31,975 nt of DNA from an uncultured Clostridiaceae bacterium (GCA_958402495.1 CATXTS010000008.1:1-31975), one strand, 5' to 3'; positions 16,852-25,370 are shown, counted from the stretch's first letter. Translations and numbers: made by a program. The notes: generated by a model from the sequence alone, not told the origin.

Positions 16852-17346
16852 TCAAGATATTATTTTTCCATACAATAATAAAATGGCATTCACTCCCATA
16901 ATGTAACTAACTTGTTTTTCAGAATCTGCTTCAATATCAATAGATATTTCTTGTGCTTCTATGGTATGATGCTGTCTATCTTGCATATTTCTTTGCACAC
17001 AAAGTAACATGGTATCTTCTGTAACAGAAGAAGCTGTAATCGTTGCCTTAGAATTAAACCCATAAGTAATCACCGTTAATTCTAAATTATCTAGTATATT
17101 TAAATTATTGGCTATATCTGAGTTAACTACTAGATATTTGGTACCTTCTAATAATTTTTTTAATATATCTATATTTTTAAATTCTCTAGCTAGTAAAACC
17201 GTCTCAAACTTAATGTTTTTAATATTTTCTATGCTTTTCTCTTTTATAAAAAGTATAGAAGATTCACTAACTTGTAATTTTTCTTTTAATTTCTTTTTCA
17301 TCCAATTTTCATTAGCTTCGTCTGCTATAATCCCAATCAATGACAT
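16852..17346 (-). CDS. Conserved hypothetical protein, Mur-ligase-like
   Basis: About 164 residues. TYGFNSKATITASSVTEDTM resembles the stretch seen in the C-terminal parts of Mur ligase-related clostridial proteins, and SYIMGVNAILLLYGKII forms a hydrophobic end. The N-terminal half is small, with alternating charged helices. There is no ATP-binding P-loop, so it is not a complete ligase; the enzymatic role is unknown. ATG 17346 is 7 bases after GAGGAG; the upstream TTG and ATG codons in frame are too close. It lies 75 bases after the polysaccharide deacetylase gene and may share its message, which would fit a wall-related role. Confidence 0.6.
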   Translation of the reverse strand: MSLIGIIADEANENWMKKKLKEKLQVSESSILFIKEKSIENIKNIKFETVLLAREFKNIDILKKLLEGTKYLVVNSDIANNLNILDNLELTVITYGFNSKATITASSVTEDTMLLCVQRNMQDRQHHTIEAQEISIDIEADSEKQVSYIMGVNAILLLYGKIIS

Positions 17347-17421
17347 TTTCATTCTCCTCAATGGTATCTTTATCTATAGCTTTCCCTTTTTATTTTGGTT
17401 TTATACGTAAATCATAGAAAT

Positions 17422-18197
17422 TTATGGTATGACTCTTTGTGTTCCATTACTATCAATAATGTAATTTTGAGGATAAATTAATTCTGACACAGTTACAACT
17501 TGGTAACCTTTTTCCTCCATGATATGATGTAATAAACCATCTAAACTATCTGCCGTATGCTTGGTTCCATTATGACTTAAGATAATACTTCCTGGTTGTA
17601 ATTTTTTTTCTATTCGTTTCCACATTTCATCCCCTGTAAGTCCTGTATAGTCCAATGTATCTAAATTCCATTGAATAGCCGTATGACCTTGTGATTTAGC
17701 TGCTTTTAAAACGGTATCATTATATTCTCCATAAGGACCTCTATATAAGGTAGTTTTCTTTCCTGTAATGGCTTCTACTTTTTGACTACAAGCTTGTATT
17801 TGTTCAATATTCTTTTCTAAAGACAATTGATTAACGTGTGGATGTTTATCAGAATGATTTCCGAATTTCATGTCCTGCTGCTGCCATCTTTTTTACCGCT
17901 TCGGCATTCTTTTCTACAAAATCACCTACTACAAAAAAAGTAATATGCACTTTATATTTTGATAAGGTATCTAAAATACTATCTATATCCTCTGCACCGC
18001 CATGCACAGTTCATAGTAAAGGCTATTTTCTTATCTTGTGTTGCTACATTATAAATTGGTAAGTCCTTAGTAGATGCAGCTGTTTGTATGGCATCTGTAG
18101 GATTCGTTAGCATAAATGCCATCACTAATAAAACTACGACCGTTACTAAAGAAAGTAAATAAGTCTTTATTTTAGATTGATTAAATACAATAAACAT
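17422..18197 (-). CDS. Membrane-anchored polysaccharide deacetylase (PdaB-like), read through two +1 frameshifts at CGG
   Basis: The intact protein exists only if two +1 shifts occur. Residues 1-66 (zero frame) hold an N-terminal membrane anchor (TYLLSLVTVVVLLVMAFML) and KKIAFTMNCAW. CGG at 17999-17997 shifts to GAEDIDSILDTLSKYKVHIT (67-111), and CGG at 17863-17861 shifts to GNHSDKHPH onward (112-257). The reconstructed 257 residues match PdaB-type NodB-domain enzymes: the NCAWGAED motif, ITFFVVGDFV, GHEIGNHSDKHPH with the zinc-binding HSxxH (H114, H118), and LYRGPYGEYND. The first catalytic Asp position is Asn here, as in some PdaB-like proteins, so activity is uncertain. The ribosome binding site AGGAGG precedes the ATG at 18197. 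It would act on peptidoglycan, perhaps in spores. Alternative: a pseudogene. Confidence 0.8.
17861..17863 (-). other. CGG +1 frameshift site 2, deacetylase
   Basis: The frame entered after site 1 runs GAA ATT CGG A. Unshifted it stops at TGA four codons on. Skipping the C gives GGA (Gly), rebuilding the motif GHEIGNHSDKH. Confidence 0.8.
17997..17999 (-). other. CGG +1 frameshift site 1, deacetylase
   Basis: GCA TGG CGG T in the zero frame, with TAG six codons downstream. Skipping the C gives GGT (Gly) and the expected NCAWGAED motif. Confidence 0.8.
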
Positions 18198-18340
18198 GGA
18201 AAACCTCCTAAGATAAACTATTGTATGTATATGTCTATTTTCTTATTTTATTCCTCTTTTTCTATTGCTTTTTTTTAATCATTTCATATATATTTTATTT
18301 AAAACAATTAATTTCATTTTATATAAAAGGAGAGATGTTT

Positions 18341-18976
18341 ATGAAAAAATTAATTCCATTCTTATCCTGTATTTTAATAACTATTTTACTAATCTTCATA
18401 TTTTGGTATACTAGAAACTTCGTCATTCTAAATAGCCTAAATCGTAAAGCACGAGAAACAAGCAAAATAGAAAACTACCATATACAATCTACTTCTTATG
18501 CAGATACTACCTATTCTATTGCAGAAGCTTATTATATGAACAATAAATCTTGGAATGTAAACACAACTTATTATACAGTTTCTAGTCAAACACCATCTTC
18601 TATTAAAGTATATAAAGACCAAGATTCTGCAATTACTTTATACACCCGCAATGAGACCACTTCTGTTAAACTAGCAGAAGAACCATTTGGACGTATTGCT
18701 ATGTTTAATCCTTTAGAAAATCAAAATCTATTTTCTCTAGCTTTACAAAATATCTCCAGAGAAATGTGCAATGGAAAAGATTGTTACTCTTTGTGTGTAA
18801 ATAACATTAGATATTGGATAGATATTGAAACCGGACTTACTATTCGTATTTTAAATTTACAAGAATATTCCAAGCAGCATTCCACTATTTGGGCTGATTA
18901 TCAATATACATTTAATCATGTTACTGATGAAAATATTGTAAAACCAGATATTTCTAATTATACTATCCTACCATAA
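18341..18976 (+). CDS. Membrane-anchored extracytoplasmic protein related to the anti-sigma sensor domain
   Basis: 211 residues from ATG 18341 (SD AAAAGGAGAG). One N-terminal transmembrane helix (PFLSCILITILLIFIFWY), then an extracellular domain. This domain parallels that of the anti-sigma factor at 3486-4364: FVILNSLNRKARE versus WYILNSISNKLQN after the membrane, and VTDENIVKPDISNYTI versus VTKEEVAFPDVSKYTW at the end. The LolA/RseB-like character (YWIDIETGLTIRI resembles the conserved 'DxxTGL') suggests a lipoprotein-carrier-type fold. It lacks the sigma-binding zinc finger, so it could be a ligand-binding partner or decoy. No sigma gene is adjacent. A terminator follows. Confidence 0.7.
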   Translation: MKKLIPFLSCILITILLIFIFWYTRNFVILNSLNRKARETSKIENYHIQSTSYADTTYSIAEAYYMNNKSWNVNTTYYTVSSQTPSSIKVYKDQDSAITLYTRNETTSVKLAEEPFGRIAMFNPLENQNLFSLALQNISREMCNGKDCYSLCVNNIRYWIDIETGLTIRILNLQEYSKQHSTIWADYQYTFNHVTDENIVKPDISNYTILP

Positions 18977-18979
18977 GAA

Positions 18980-19013
18980 AATAAGAAGATATGTTTTGGC
19001 ATATCTTCTTATT
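18980..19013. terminator. Bidirectional terminator
   Basis: 14-bp stem AATAAGAAGATATG / CATATCTTCTTATT with a 6-base loop and a T5 run, between convergent genes. Confidence 0.88.
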
Positions 19014-19050
19014 TTTCCTTTTTAAACTCTATATTTTCCTTAAACAACTT

Positions 19051-19230
19051 TTACTTAAATAAACGTTTCACCTCTTCTAATGCTGCCATATCTTCCTCCC
19101 TTTTTACAAATACATTTTTAGGATGGTGGCATAATGGACAACTCCAATCTTTGGATAAATCTTTCCATTTTTCCTCTTGGTTTTCTTCATCATAGATATA
19201 GCCACATTTCGTACATTTATATTGTTCCAT
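19051..19230 (-). CDS. Rubredoxin-like iron protein
   Basis: 59 residues from ATG 19230 (SD GAGAGGAAG); an upstream ATG at 19263 has no ribosome binding site. Two CxxC knuckles, KCTKCGYIYDEEN and SCPLCHHPKN, 27 residues apart, match rubredoxin or a rubrerythrin-type rubredoxin domain binding one iron. The tail KREEDMAALEEVKRLFK is helical and longer than in plain rubredoxin. It would transfer single electrons in the cytoplasm. It follows the ABC transporter gene by about 30 bases and ends the operon. Confidence 0.85.
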   Translation of the reverse strand: MEQYKCTKCGYIYDEENQEEKWKDLSKDWSCPLCHHPKNVFVKREEDMAALEEVKRLFK

Positions 19231-19262
19231 TTTCTCTTCCTCTCTTACATTTCCTTTAATCA

Positions 19263-21575
19263 TTATTCTGTTCTTAAAGCATCTACTGGGTCCTTTTTGG
19301 CTGCCATTTTCGCTGGTATAAAACCACCTATTAAAGTTAATATAACACTGATGATAATTAAAATAATGGCATGCACTGGATTTAACTGTGCTACATTTGG
19401 TAAATCGGTTAGACTTTCTATTACTTGGTTAATTGGTATTGTCAATAACCAGGCTATACCAATAGCTAATAATCCTGAACATATACCTATAATAAAAGTT
19501 TCTGCATTAAAGACTCTTGTAATATCTTTCTTTCTAGCACCAATTGCTCTTAAGATACCAATTTCTTTTGTTCTTTCTAAAACAGAAATATAGGTTATAA
19601 TGCCTATCATAATAGAAGATACCACTAAGGAAATAGCTGAAAAAGCAATTAATACTACCGTAATTGCATCCATAATATTGCCAGATAGTGCAGTAATCGT
19701 TTTTGCATAATCTGTATATAAAATCTTTTCTTTTTCTTCTTTTTCATCATTATACTCATCTAAGTATGCTAGGATTTTATCTTTGGTATCACAACTCTTT
19801 GGATAACTTTGTATAGCACTTGCTGCTTCATCTTTCCCTAAATAGGCTAAGATAGTTTGTTTTGTTTTTTGACCTTCTATTGTTTCTAAGTCAAATTTTT
19901 CTCCTGTTAGTACATTATAGTTTGCTTCTGTTTGTGCTTTTACCACATCTGAATTTTCATTTTGTGCAAGGACATATTGCATTAATTTCTCTGTATAAGT
20001 AAATCCATTGCCACTTAATTTAGCAAATTCATTATCTTTTTTACCTCTAATAACACCACTTATTTTTAAAGGAATACTACTTTGTGCTTGGTATAATTCA
20101 TCATAATTCGTATTTAGTGTAAAGTAATTTCCTACTTTTTGATATAGTTCTTCATTCAATACCAATTTGAATTCTTTTCCTAATAATTCTTCAAAAGAAA
20201 CAGCTTCTTGATTTTGATAACCTAATGCTTCTAAAATACGGCTATCCACTCTATTTTTCTCATCTACTAATAATAGTAAATCTTCTTTTTCTTCTGGCAT
20301 TTTTCCATAAATCAATTCAAAGTTATCGGTAATAATAGAGTCTTTTTGTGTTTCCTCTATTTGTTCTGGTAACGGAAAGAATAAATTATCCGTTTCTAAT
20401 AATTTTGTTTTTTCATCTACTTTTGCTAAAATATTTAATTTTGTTGCTCTTATATAACTGACTCCACCAATCCAATTAGCATCAATCTTGTCAATATATT
20501 CTTTATACTCTGTCGTAATATGATTTTGGTGAATCATCTCTTGCATTTGCTTTAAAGGATAGACTTCTTTTACATCTGGATATTCTTCTTTTTCTGCTGA
20601 TGCATGATTCGCCGCCATTTTCATCATATCTTCTTCACTCATTTTCATCGCTTGGGCAGATATCGTAATCGGCATTTGAGATAATGTGTCTTTTTCAAAT
20701 TGGTCAATTTGAATTTTAAAACCATTCGATAATGATAAAATTAAAGCAATTCCTATAATACCTATACTAGAAGCAAATGCTGTTAGTAACGTTCTTCCTT
20801 TTTTTGTTTTTATATTATTAAAGGAAAGTTTTAGCGCAGAAAAGAAACTCATAGATGTTTTTACTAAACGATAATCTTCTGCCTCTTGTTCTTCTTCTCC
20901 TATAGGATTCGAATCTTCTAATACTTTTCCATCTCGTATCTCAATAATACGACTAGCATATTCTTTAGCAAGTTCTGGGTTATGGGTTACCATGATGACT
21001 AATTTATCTTTAGCAATTTCTTTAATTAGTTCCATAATCTGAACACTTGTCTTAGTATCCAAAGCACCAGTTGGTTCATCTGCCATGATAATATCCGGGT
21101 TATTTACTAAAGCTCTTGCAATGGCTACTCTTTGCATTTGTCCACCAGACATTTGATTTGGCTTTTTATGTATATGGTCTTTTAATCCTACTTGTTCTAA
21201 TGCTTTTATCGCTCTTAGTTTTCTCTCTTTTGCAGGAACACCACTTAAAGTCATAGCCATTTCTACATTATCTAATATGCTAATATGATTAATCAAATTA
21301 TAGTTTTGGAAGATAAATCCTACGCTATTATTACGATAAGCATCCCAATCCTTATCTTTAAAATTTTTGGTAGACTTTCCATTGATAATTAAGTCTCCTG
21401 TGTCATATTGGTCTAGACCACCTATAATATTCAATAAAGTAGACTTTCCACTACCACTAGGTCCTAATATGGCCACAAATTCATTTTTTCTAAATTGGAT
21501 ACTCACACCATCCAATGCCTTTTGTACAAATCCTGCTGTTTGATAACTTTTACTAATTTCTTTTACCTGTAACAT
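19263..21575 (-). CDS. ABC transporter, fused ATPase and FtsX-like permease (MacB-type)
   Basis: 770 residues. Residues 1-225 are an ATPase: Walker A GPSGSGKST (about 38-46), Q-loop FIFQNYNLI, signature MSGGQMQRVAIARALVNNPD, Walker B IIMADEPTGALD, and switch His in VTHNPEL. A membrane helix (TLLTAFASSIGIIGIALILSL) follows, then a large extracytoplasmic domain (about 290-620) with many charged residues, and three helices of the FtsX permease (AITVVLIAFSAISLVVSSIM, FIIGICSGLLAIGIAWLL, AIILIIISVILTLIGGFI). It dimerises and probably acts in mechanotransmission, exporting peptides, lipoproteins or antibiotics. It is preceded by a membrane-anchored protein and a HEAT-like protein in the same operon; its substrate is unknown. 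Confidence 0.93.
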   Translation of the reverse strand: MLQVKEISKSYQTAGFVQKALDGVSIQFRKNEFVAILGPSGSGKSTLLNIIGGLDQYDTGDLIINGKSTKNFKDKDWDAYRNNSVGFIFQNYNLINHISILDNVEMAMTLSGVPAKERKLRAIKALEQVGLKDHIHKKPNQMSGGQMQRVAIARALVNNPDIIMADEPTGALDTKTSVQIMELIKEIAKDKLVIMVTHNPELAKEYASRIIEIRDGKVLEDSNPIGEEEQEAEDYRLVKTSMSFFSALKLSFNNIKTKKGRTLLTAFASSIGIIGIALILSLSNGFKIQIDQFEKDTLSQMPITISAQAMKMSEEDMMKMAANHASAEKEEYPDVKEVYPLKQMQEMIHQNHITTEYKEYIDKIDANWIGGVSYIRATKLNILAKVDEKTKLLETDNLFFPLPEQIEETQKDSIITDNFELIYGKMPEEKEDLLLLVDEKNRVDSRILEALGYQNQEAVSFEELLGKEFKLVLNEELYQKVGNYFTLNTNYDELYQAQSSIPLKISGVIRGKKDNEFAKLSGNGFTYTEKLMQYVLAQNENSDVVKAQTEANYNVLTGEKFDLETIEGQKTKQTILAYLGKDEAASAIQSYPKSCDTKDKILAYLDEYNDEKEEKEKILYTDYAKTITALSGNIMDAITVVLIAFSAISLVVSSIMIGIITYISVLERTKEIGILRAIGARKKDITRVFNAETFIIGICSGLLAIGIAWLLTIPINQVIESLTDLPNVAQLNPVHAIILIIISVILTLIGGFIPAKMAAKKDPVDALRTE

Positions 21576-21649
21576 ACTTTCCTCACTTTGTTATAAATTT
21601 CCCCTTTTATTTTATGGTCTTTCTTCATCAGAAATACCTATTTCCAAAA

Positions 21650-22147
21650 TTAAAATCCCAATTTTTTAAAATTCCCCTTTGGAGCCTCTAATTTCACTTC
21701 TATTTTAGCATGGTCTTTAGCTACCACTTTTATAAAATTCTCTCCTTTAGTCAATGTTACTCTAACCATTTGCGTTGCATCCATATTATTATTTCCTTTA
21801 GTTTCTACAATTGTTTGTATCTCACCATCTGCCTTTACTAAAACTAATTTAGCCTGTCCCTGACTGTTTTTCAACAAATATCGTATATCTATAGTCTCAT
21901 CTGATGTGGCTTGATACGTCCAAATCATTCCCATACCTTCTAATTCCATATTTGCTTCATAGGTTGTATCTATAATACTTTGCTCTTGCATAAATAAATT
22001 GTAAGAATTCTCCTTGCTAAGCATTTTATCTGTATGGTTATATATCTGGTTCATAGGATGAAGTAGTCCTTGTATAACTATATAAGCTACTACCATTAAA
22101 ACAATCACAACCCCTATCACGATACCTATTAATCCTTTTTTCTTCAT
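21650..22147 (-). CDS. Membrane-anchored extracytoplasmic protein of unknown function
   Basis: 165 residues from ATG 22147, which has AAAGGAGG 7 bases upstream and overlaps the stop of the preceding gene (ATGA). One N-terminal helix (GLIGIVIGVVIVLMVVAYIV), then about 130 residues outside the membrane, beta-rich, with WTYQATSDETIDIRYLL and GENFIKVVAKDHAKIEVKLE. No family recognised. Its place between a HEAT-like gene and the MacB-type transporter suggests it could be an accessory protein of that exporter, by position only. Confidence 0.6.
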   Translation of the reverse strand: MKKKGLIGIVIGVVIVLMVVAYIVIQGLLHPMNQIYNHTDKMLSKENSYNLFMQEQSIIDTTYEANMELEGMGMIWTYQATSDETIDIRYLLKNSQGQAKLVLVKADGEIQTIVETKGNNNMDATQMVRVTLTKGENFIKVVAKDHAKIEVKLEAPKGNFKKLGF

Positions 22148-22608
22148 ATCGAATCCTCCTTTGTTCTTTTTTCTATCCATTTCTCAAAATCTTCTTGGTC
22201 TCTTACTATCAAATTTGTCATACTTTCCTTATAATTTTGTAACGGAATTGTAAGAAAAGCTTCCTGTAAAATTGGTAAAAGTTGCGGTTTATATGGTACT
22301 ATTTCTTTCATATTATGAATAACCTCTCTTACCACTACTGGTTTGCTATCTTGTAATAAAGAAATATAACTTTCTATATTATTTTCTAATTTATGCTCTA
22401 TATCCCATCTAACATTTTTAGCCACTAAACGAATTGCTCTCATTTTTACATATGTATGTTCATTTTGAAGTAGTTGTAAGAAATCGTCAAAATAACCATA
22501 TACCGCATTCGATATCAGAGTTTGCTCTTCTAAAAACAATAAGGCCTGGTAAGCTTGATTATCATCCCTATCTTGCAATAAATCAACAGCCTGTTCTATT
22601 GTTAACAT
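22144..22608 (-). CDS. HEAT-repeat-like helical protein
   Basis: 154 residues, almost entirely helical, with repeated helical pairs (AYQALLFLEEQTLISNAVYG, HTYVKMRAIRLVAKNVRWDI, SKPVVVREVIHNMKEIVPYK, YKPQLLPILQEAFL) resembling HEAT/ARM repeats. This fits a protein-protein interaction scaffold. The SD AGAGGATG precedes the ATG. It is the first gene of an operon running through the membrane protein, the ABC transporter and the rubredoxin-like protein, translationally coupled to the second. No specific function can be assigned. Confidence 0.6.
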   Translation of the reverse strand: MLTIEQAVDLLQDRDDNQAYQALLFLEEQTLISNAVYGYFDDFLQLLQNEHTYVKMRAIRLVAKNVRWDIEHKLENNIESYISLLQDSKPVVVREVIHNMKEIVPYKPQLLPILQEAFLTIPLQNYKESMTNLIVRDQEDFEKWIEKRTKEDSI

Positions 22609-22689
22609 CCTCTCACCTCTTTTTCTTTAGTGCACCTAGTATACCATATAATTCCAAAATAAGAAACTATTTTTCATATACTTTTTTAT

Positions 22690-22743
22690 AAGTGTCCATT
22701 GGGACCAGGTCCCAATGGACAAAAATGTCCTTAGGGGACACTT
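22690..22743 (+). repeat. REP-like structured repeat, copy 1
   Basis: A 13-bp stem GTCCATTGGGACC / GGTCCCAATGGAC with a 1-base loop is followed by a short second hairpin TGTCC...GGACA, and AAGTGTCC/GGACACTT can close the whole unit. The same layout with paired base changes occurs inverted at 24649-24703, so this is a dispersed structured element, not a chance hairpin. Confidence 0.7.
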
Positions 22744-22764
22744 ATTACTAATTTTATACTTTTT

Positions 22765-22794
22765 AAAGCGTCTATCTCTACAGATAGACGCTTT
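22765..22794. terminator. Hairpin between the transporter operon and the DUF4179 gene
   Basis: Perfect 13-bp stem AAAGCGTCTATCT / AGATAGACGCTTT, loop CTAC. It lies downstream of the DUF4179 gene (minus strand); the U-tract is short, so it may be only a partial terminator. Confidence 0.6.
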
Positions 22795-22873
22795 TCTAAG
22801 TCTTTTATTTATTTTTGTTTCTATATTCTACATTTACTTATTTTCTTATTAACGTTAGTGTATGTATCTTTCC

Positions 22874-23998
22874 TTATATAGCTACTTTTAAATATAACTT
22901 TTCAGTTACTATATCTTTATTGATAGAAAAACTCGTTTCTATTCTATCTTTAGAACAACCAAAATTTGCTTCTGGGAAATATTGTTTTCCATTTTCATCT
23001 ATCACAGAAAGACTCTGCTTTATTCTTTGTGTCGTATCATCGTATTTTCGGTCAATTACTTCATCAAATCCATCTATTGTTGCTATAAAAGCCATACTCG
23101 TTTCTGATACAATTGCCTTTTCTAATTGTATACCAGCTATTGGTTCTTCTAATATATATTCTATATTACTTCTTTGATAAAATTGTTCTGGCACTTCTAT
23201 TTCTAAATTCCAAATAGCATTAGAAATTGGTTCTGACTTACTCTTTTTTTCTTCTGGTATCATTTCATAATATCTTAAATCCAAAATTTGTACTTTTAAT
23301 TTTCTAGCCTTTGGAAAACCCTTTTTAGAAGTTGCCTGTATATTTGCCACAACTCTATCTTTTGTATAAGTACTATAACCATAAGAAGCTGTATCATTAT
23401 AATTTATGGTATCATATACACTACTTGGCTTTGCAATTTGATGTTCCTTACAAAAATGCTCAAAATAGTGTTCATATTTCTTACTAGCTCCCCATCCATA
23501 TGTATTCGTTAAATAAACTTGATTGTTTTCATCATATATAATCATACTATACATAAATTCTTTGTAATTAGAAGAAGTATCGATTTCCTTTTCAAAACTA
23601 AAATCTATTCCTAATTGTAAATTTGTATCAGATAGCACTAGAGAATTCATCTTTATACCTATGCCATCTTGATAAACATACTCCATCTCTATATTTTCCT
23701 TATATCCATTATCCACTGCTTGCTCAACACTTCCCATACCAAAAGTAATTTCTCTATCTTGAAATTCTTCCCAAGCCTTTCTTTCATAGTACTGTTTAGC
23801 AGACACCTGAATTGTCATTCCAACTATTAGAAAAATAGCTGCTATACTGGTAAGTTTGAAAATAGTACTTTTTCTTCTTTCCTTTCTACTTTCTAAATTT
23901 TCTATAGTTATTGTATCTTTAATTTTATCTGTTACCTCTGTTGGAACGCTCATCTCCTGCGTAAAAATTCCCTTCATTTTTTTATCAAACGCATCCAT
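22874..23998 (-). CDS. Anti-sigma factor, DUF4179-type, membrane-anchored
   Basis: 374 residues. A short cytoplasmic N-terminus (MDAFDKKMKGIFTQEMSVPT, about 47 residues) with basic linker, one transmembrane helix (IFKLTSIAAIFLIVGMTIQV), then an extracytoplasmic domain of about 300 residues matching DUF4179: EYVYQDGIGIKMNSLVLSDT, LGIDFSFE, MIIYDENNQVYL. DUF4179 proteins are typically paired with ECF sigma factors, as here: its ATG shares a TAATG junction with the sigma gene stop. It is inferred to sequester that sigma factor at the membrane and sense the envelope. It lacks the zinc-finger domain of the other anti-sigma factor in the window. Confidence 0.82.
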   Translation of the reverse strand: MDAFDKKMKGIFTQEMSVPTEVTDKIKDTITIENLESRKERRKSTIFKLTSIAAIFLIVGMTIQVSAKQYYERKAWEEFQDREITFGMGSVEQAVDNGYKENIEMEYVYQDGIGIKMNSLVLSDTNLQLGIDFSFEKEIDTSSNYKEFMYSMIIYDENNQVYLTNTYGWGASKKYEHYFEHFCKEHQIAKPSSVYDTINYNDTASYGYSTYTKDRVVANIQATSKKGFPKARKLKVQILDLRYYEMIPEEKKSKSEPISNAIWNLEIEVPEQFYQRSNIEYILEEPIAGIQLEKAIVSETSMAFIATIDGFDEVIDRKYDDTTQRIKQSLSVIDENGKQYFPEANFGCSKDRIETSFSINKDIVTEKLYLKVAI

Positions 23999-24525
23999 TA
24001 TAAAGCACCTCCTTCTACTTTCTCTCTTAATTTTTGTTTCATCCTTCTTAACTTTGTTTTAATTGTATTTTCATTTTTCTTTAAAATATCAGCAATTTCC
24101 TTTGTTGTATATCCCACTGTATAATATAAAATAGCTATGTAACGTTCCTCTGGTTGCAAACAGTCTAAAATCTCTCTATACATGAAATTGTCTTCATCCT
24201 CCTGTATCAATTCCCCTACATGTGTATTCATCGTCTCCATTAATTCATACGACATAGGTTCTACTTTTCGTTTTCGATAAATCTTATTACATTGATTAAT
24301 CAAAATACGTAAAATCCAAGCACGCCATTTTTTTTCATCTTTTAACTGTCCCTGATGTGTAAAAGCAATTAGAAGTGTATCTTGAATAGCATCTTCTATG
24401 TCTCTTATATCATGCAATCGACTTCTAGCTATCCTATACATAATTTGTTCATTTTCTAATACTAAACTCGTAAAGGATTGTATTTCTTTTATCTTCTTTT
24501 GTTCTTTACTCACTATCTCTTCCAT
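23998..24525 (-). CDS. ECF-type RNA polymerase sigma factor
   Basis: 175 residues with region 2 (LVLENEQIMYRIARSRLHDI, RDIEDAIQDTLLIAFTHQGQ, WRAWILRILINQCNKIYRKR) and region 4 (LQPEERYIAILYYTVGYTTK, EIADILKKNENTIKTKLRRM). The DAIQDTLLIAF motif is the region 2.2 signature. It ends in TAATG shared with the DUF4179 anti-sigma gene. The likely autoregulatory ECF promoter (24577-24603) lies about 50 bases upstream. The SD is GGGGAAAAAGGGG just before the ATG. Confidence 0.92.
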   Translation of the reverse strand: MEEIVSKEQKKIKEIQSFTSLVLENEQIMYRIARSRLHDIRDIEDAIQDTLLIAFTHQGQLKDEKKWRAWILRILINQCNKIYRKRKVEPMSYELMETMNTHVGELIQEDEDNFMYREILDCLQPEERYIAILYYTVGYTTKEIADILKKNENTIKTKLRRMKQKLREKVEGGAL

Positions 24526-24576
24526 AATATTCCCCTTTTTCCCCTTCGTAAAAAATATCGATATCTTTACTTATAA

Positions 24577-24603
24577 GAGACTTTATTTTTATAAAAAGTT
24601 TCA
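24577..24603 (-). promoter_or_regulatory. ECF-type promoter upstream of the second sigma gene
   Basis: Minus strand TGAAAC, 16-base spacer, GTCTC, close to the ECF consensus (TGAAAC...CGTC) of extracytoplasmic-stress sigma factors. It suggests the sigma factor activates its own operon. Confidence 0.6.
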
Positions 24604-24648
24604 AAATTAAAAAAATTTTTCCAATTTCTAAATAAAAAATAATTCATC

Positions 24649-24703
24649 TGTGTCCCCGATGGACAAAACTGTCCATATGTACCTGGTACATATGGACAGT
24701 TTT
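24649..24703 (-). repeat. REP-like structured repeat, copy 2, doubling as sortase terminator
   Basis: Perfect 18-bp stem AAACTGTCCATATGTACC / GGTACATATGGACAGTTT with a 1-base loop, then TTTTG and a second short TGTCC/GGACA hairpin. It begins at the sortase stop codon, so it can end that transcript. It aligns with 22690-22743 on the other strand with compensatory changes. Confidence 0.7.
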
Positions 24704-25349
24704 AATCATACACTTCTATTGCTTTTATAATATTTCTTTTAATAGCACCTAATGTACAAGTAATTAAGGTTATTTCTCTTTCTCCTTGTGTTTGTTGATT
24801 TAGACAGGTGGTGTCTGTTGGATCTACTTTATAAGTTTGATAAACTTTGTAGGTTATGGTTCTGTCATAGGTATCTGTCATTTTTATTTCATCTCCTTTT
24901 TCTAGTTCTTTTAACTTTCCGAATGTTTGTGGATAGTTATGTCCTGCTATACAAAAATTTCCTATTTCATTGACACGTGGTCCACATAGTTTTATAATAG
25001 ATGCTTTTAATGCTCCTTCACTGTTTTCTTCTAATATATATTTTTCAATTTCTAATTTAGGTATATAAATTTTTCCTATAACGGTATAACCTCTATATTC
25101 TTTTATTAAATTCTGATATTCAGGTAAGTCTATGATTATATTTTCATTTTCTATGTTTTGTTTATTTTGTACTGACTCATTTTTATTTTTTATGGTTTGT
25201 ATAGGAATTCTTTTAATCGTTTCATAAGTTTTTACTGAAGTGTCTTCTGTTTGGTCTATGATAATTTGATAAATACCTACTATAAAAATAATAAATATGA
25301 CTATAGAAAAAAGTAATGGTATCTTGTCTTTTATATAAATGCACTTCAT
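24702..25349 (-). CDS. Sortase
   Basis: A cysteine transpeptidase that links LPXTG proteins to the wall or to each other. 215 residues with an N-terminal signal anchor (LLFSIVIFIIFIVGIYQII). Catalytic His lies in CIAGHNYPQTFG, Cys in ITLITCTLGA (TLxTC motif), Arg in KRNIIKA, all in the normal order; KIYIPKLEIEKYILE is the first sortase strand. It resembles class D-type or related clostridial sortases; subclass not certain. AGGAGG precedes the ATG. It lies directly downstream of the gene for an LPQTG protein (25405-26007), the obvious substrate, with a terminator between them. Confidence 0.92.
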   Translation of the reverse strand: MKCIYIKDKIPLLFSIVIFIIFIVGIYQIIIDQTEDTSVKTYETIKRIPIQTIKNKNESVQNKQNIENENIIIDLPEYQNLIKEYRGYTVIGKIYIPKLEIEKYILEENSEGALKASIIKLCGPRVNEIGNFCIAGHNYPQTFGKLKELEKGDEIKMTDTYDRTITYKVYQTYKVDPTDTTCLNQQTQGEREITLITCTLGAIKRNIIKAIEVYD

Positions 25350-25370
25350 ATAATCCTCCTGTTTTAAGAA

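Noticed and set aside
17422..18197. CGG simply reassigned to another amino acid (Trp, Gln) as in some Firmicutes
   Set aside because: Reassignment would not repair the reading frame; the downstream conserved motifs are in the +1 frame at all five sites, so a base must be skipped.
22690..24703. CRISPR array or riboswitch at the GGGACA hairpins
   Set aside because: Only two inverted copies about 2 kb apart, no regular spacers and no neighbouring cas or metabolite genes; better explained as REP-like elements.
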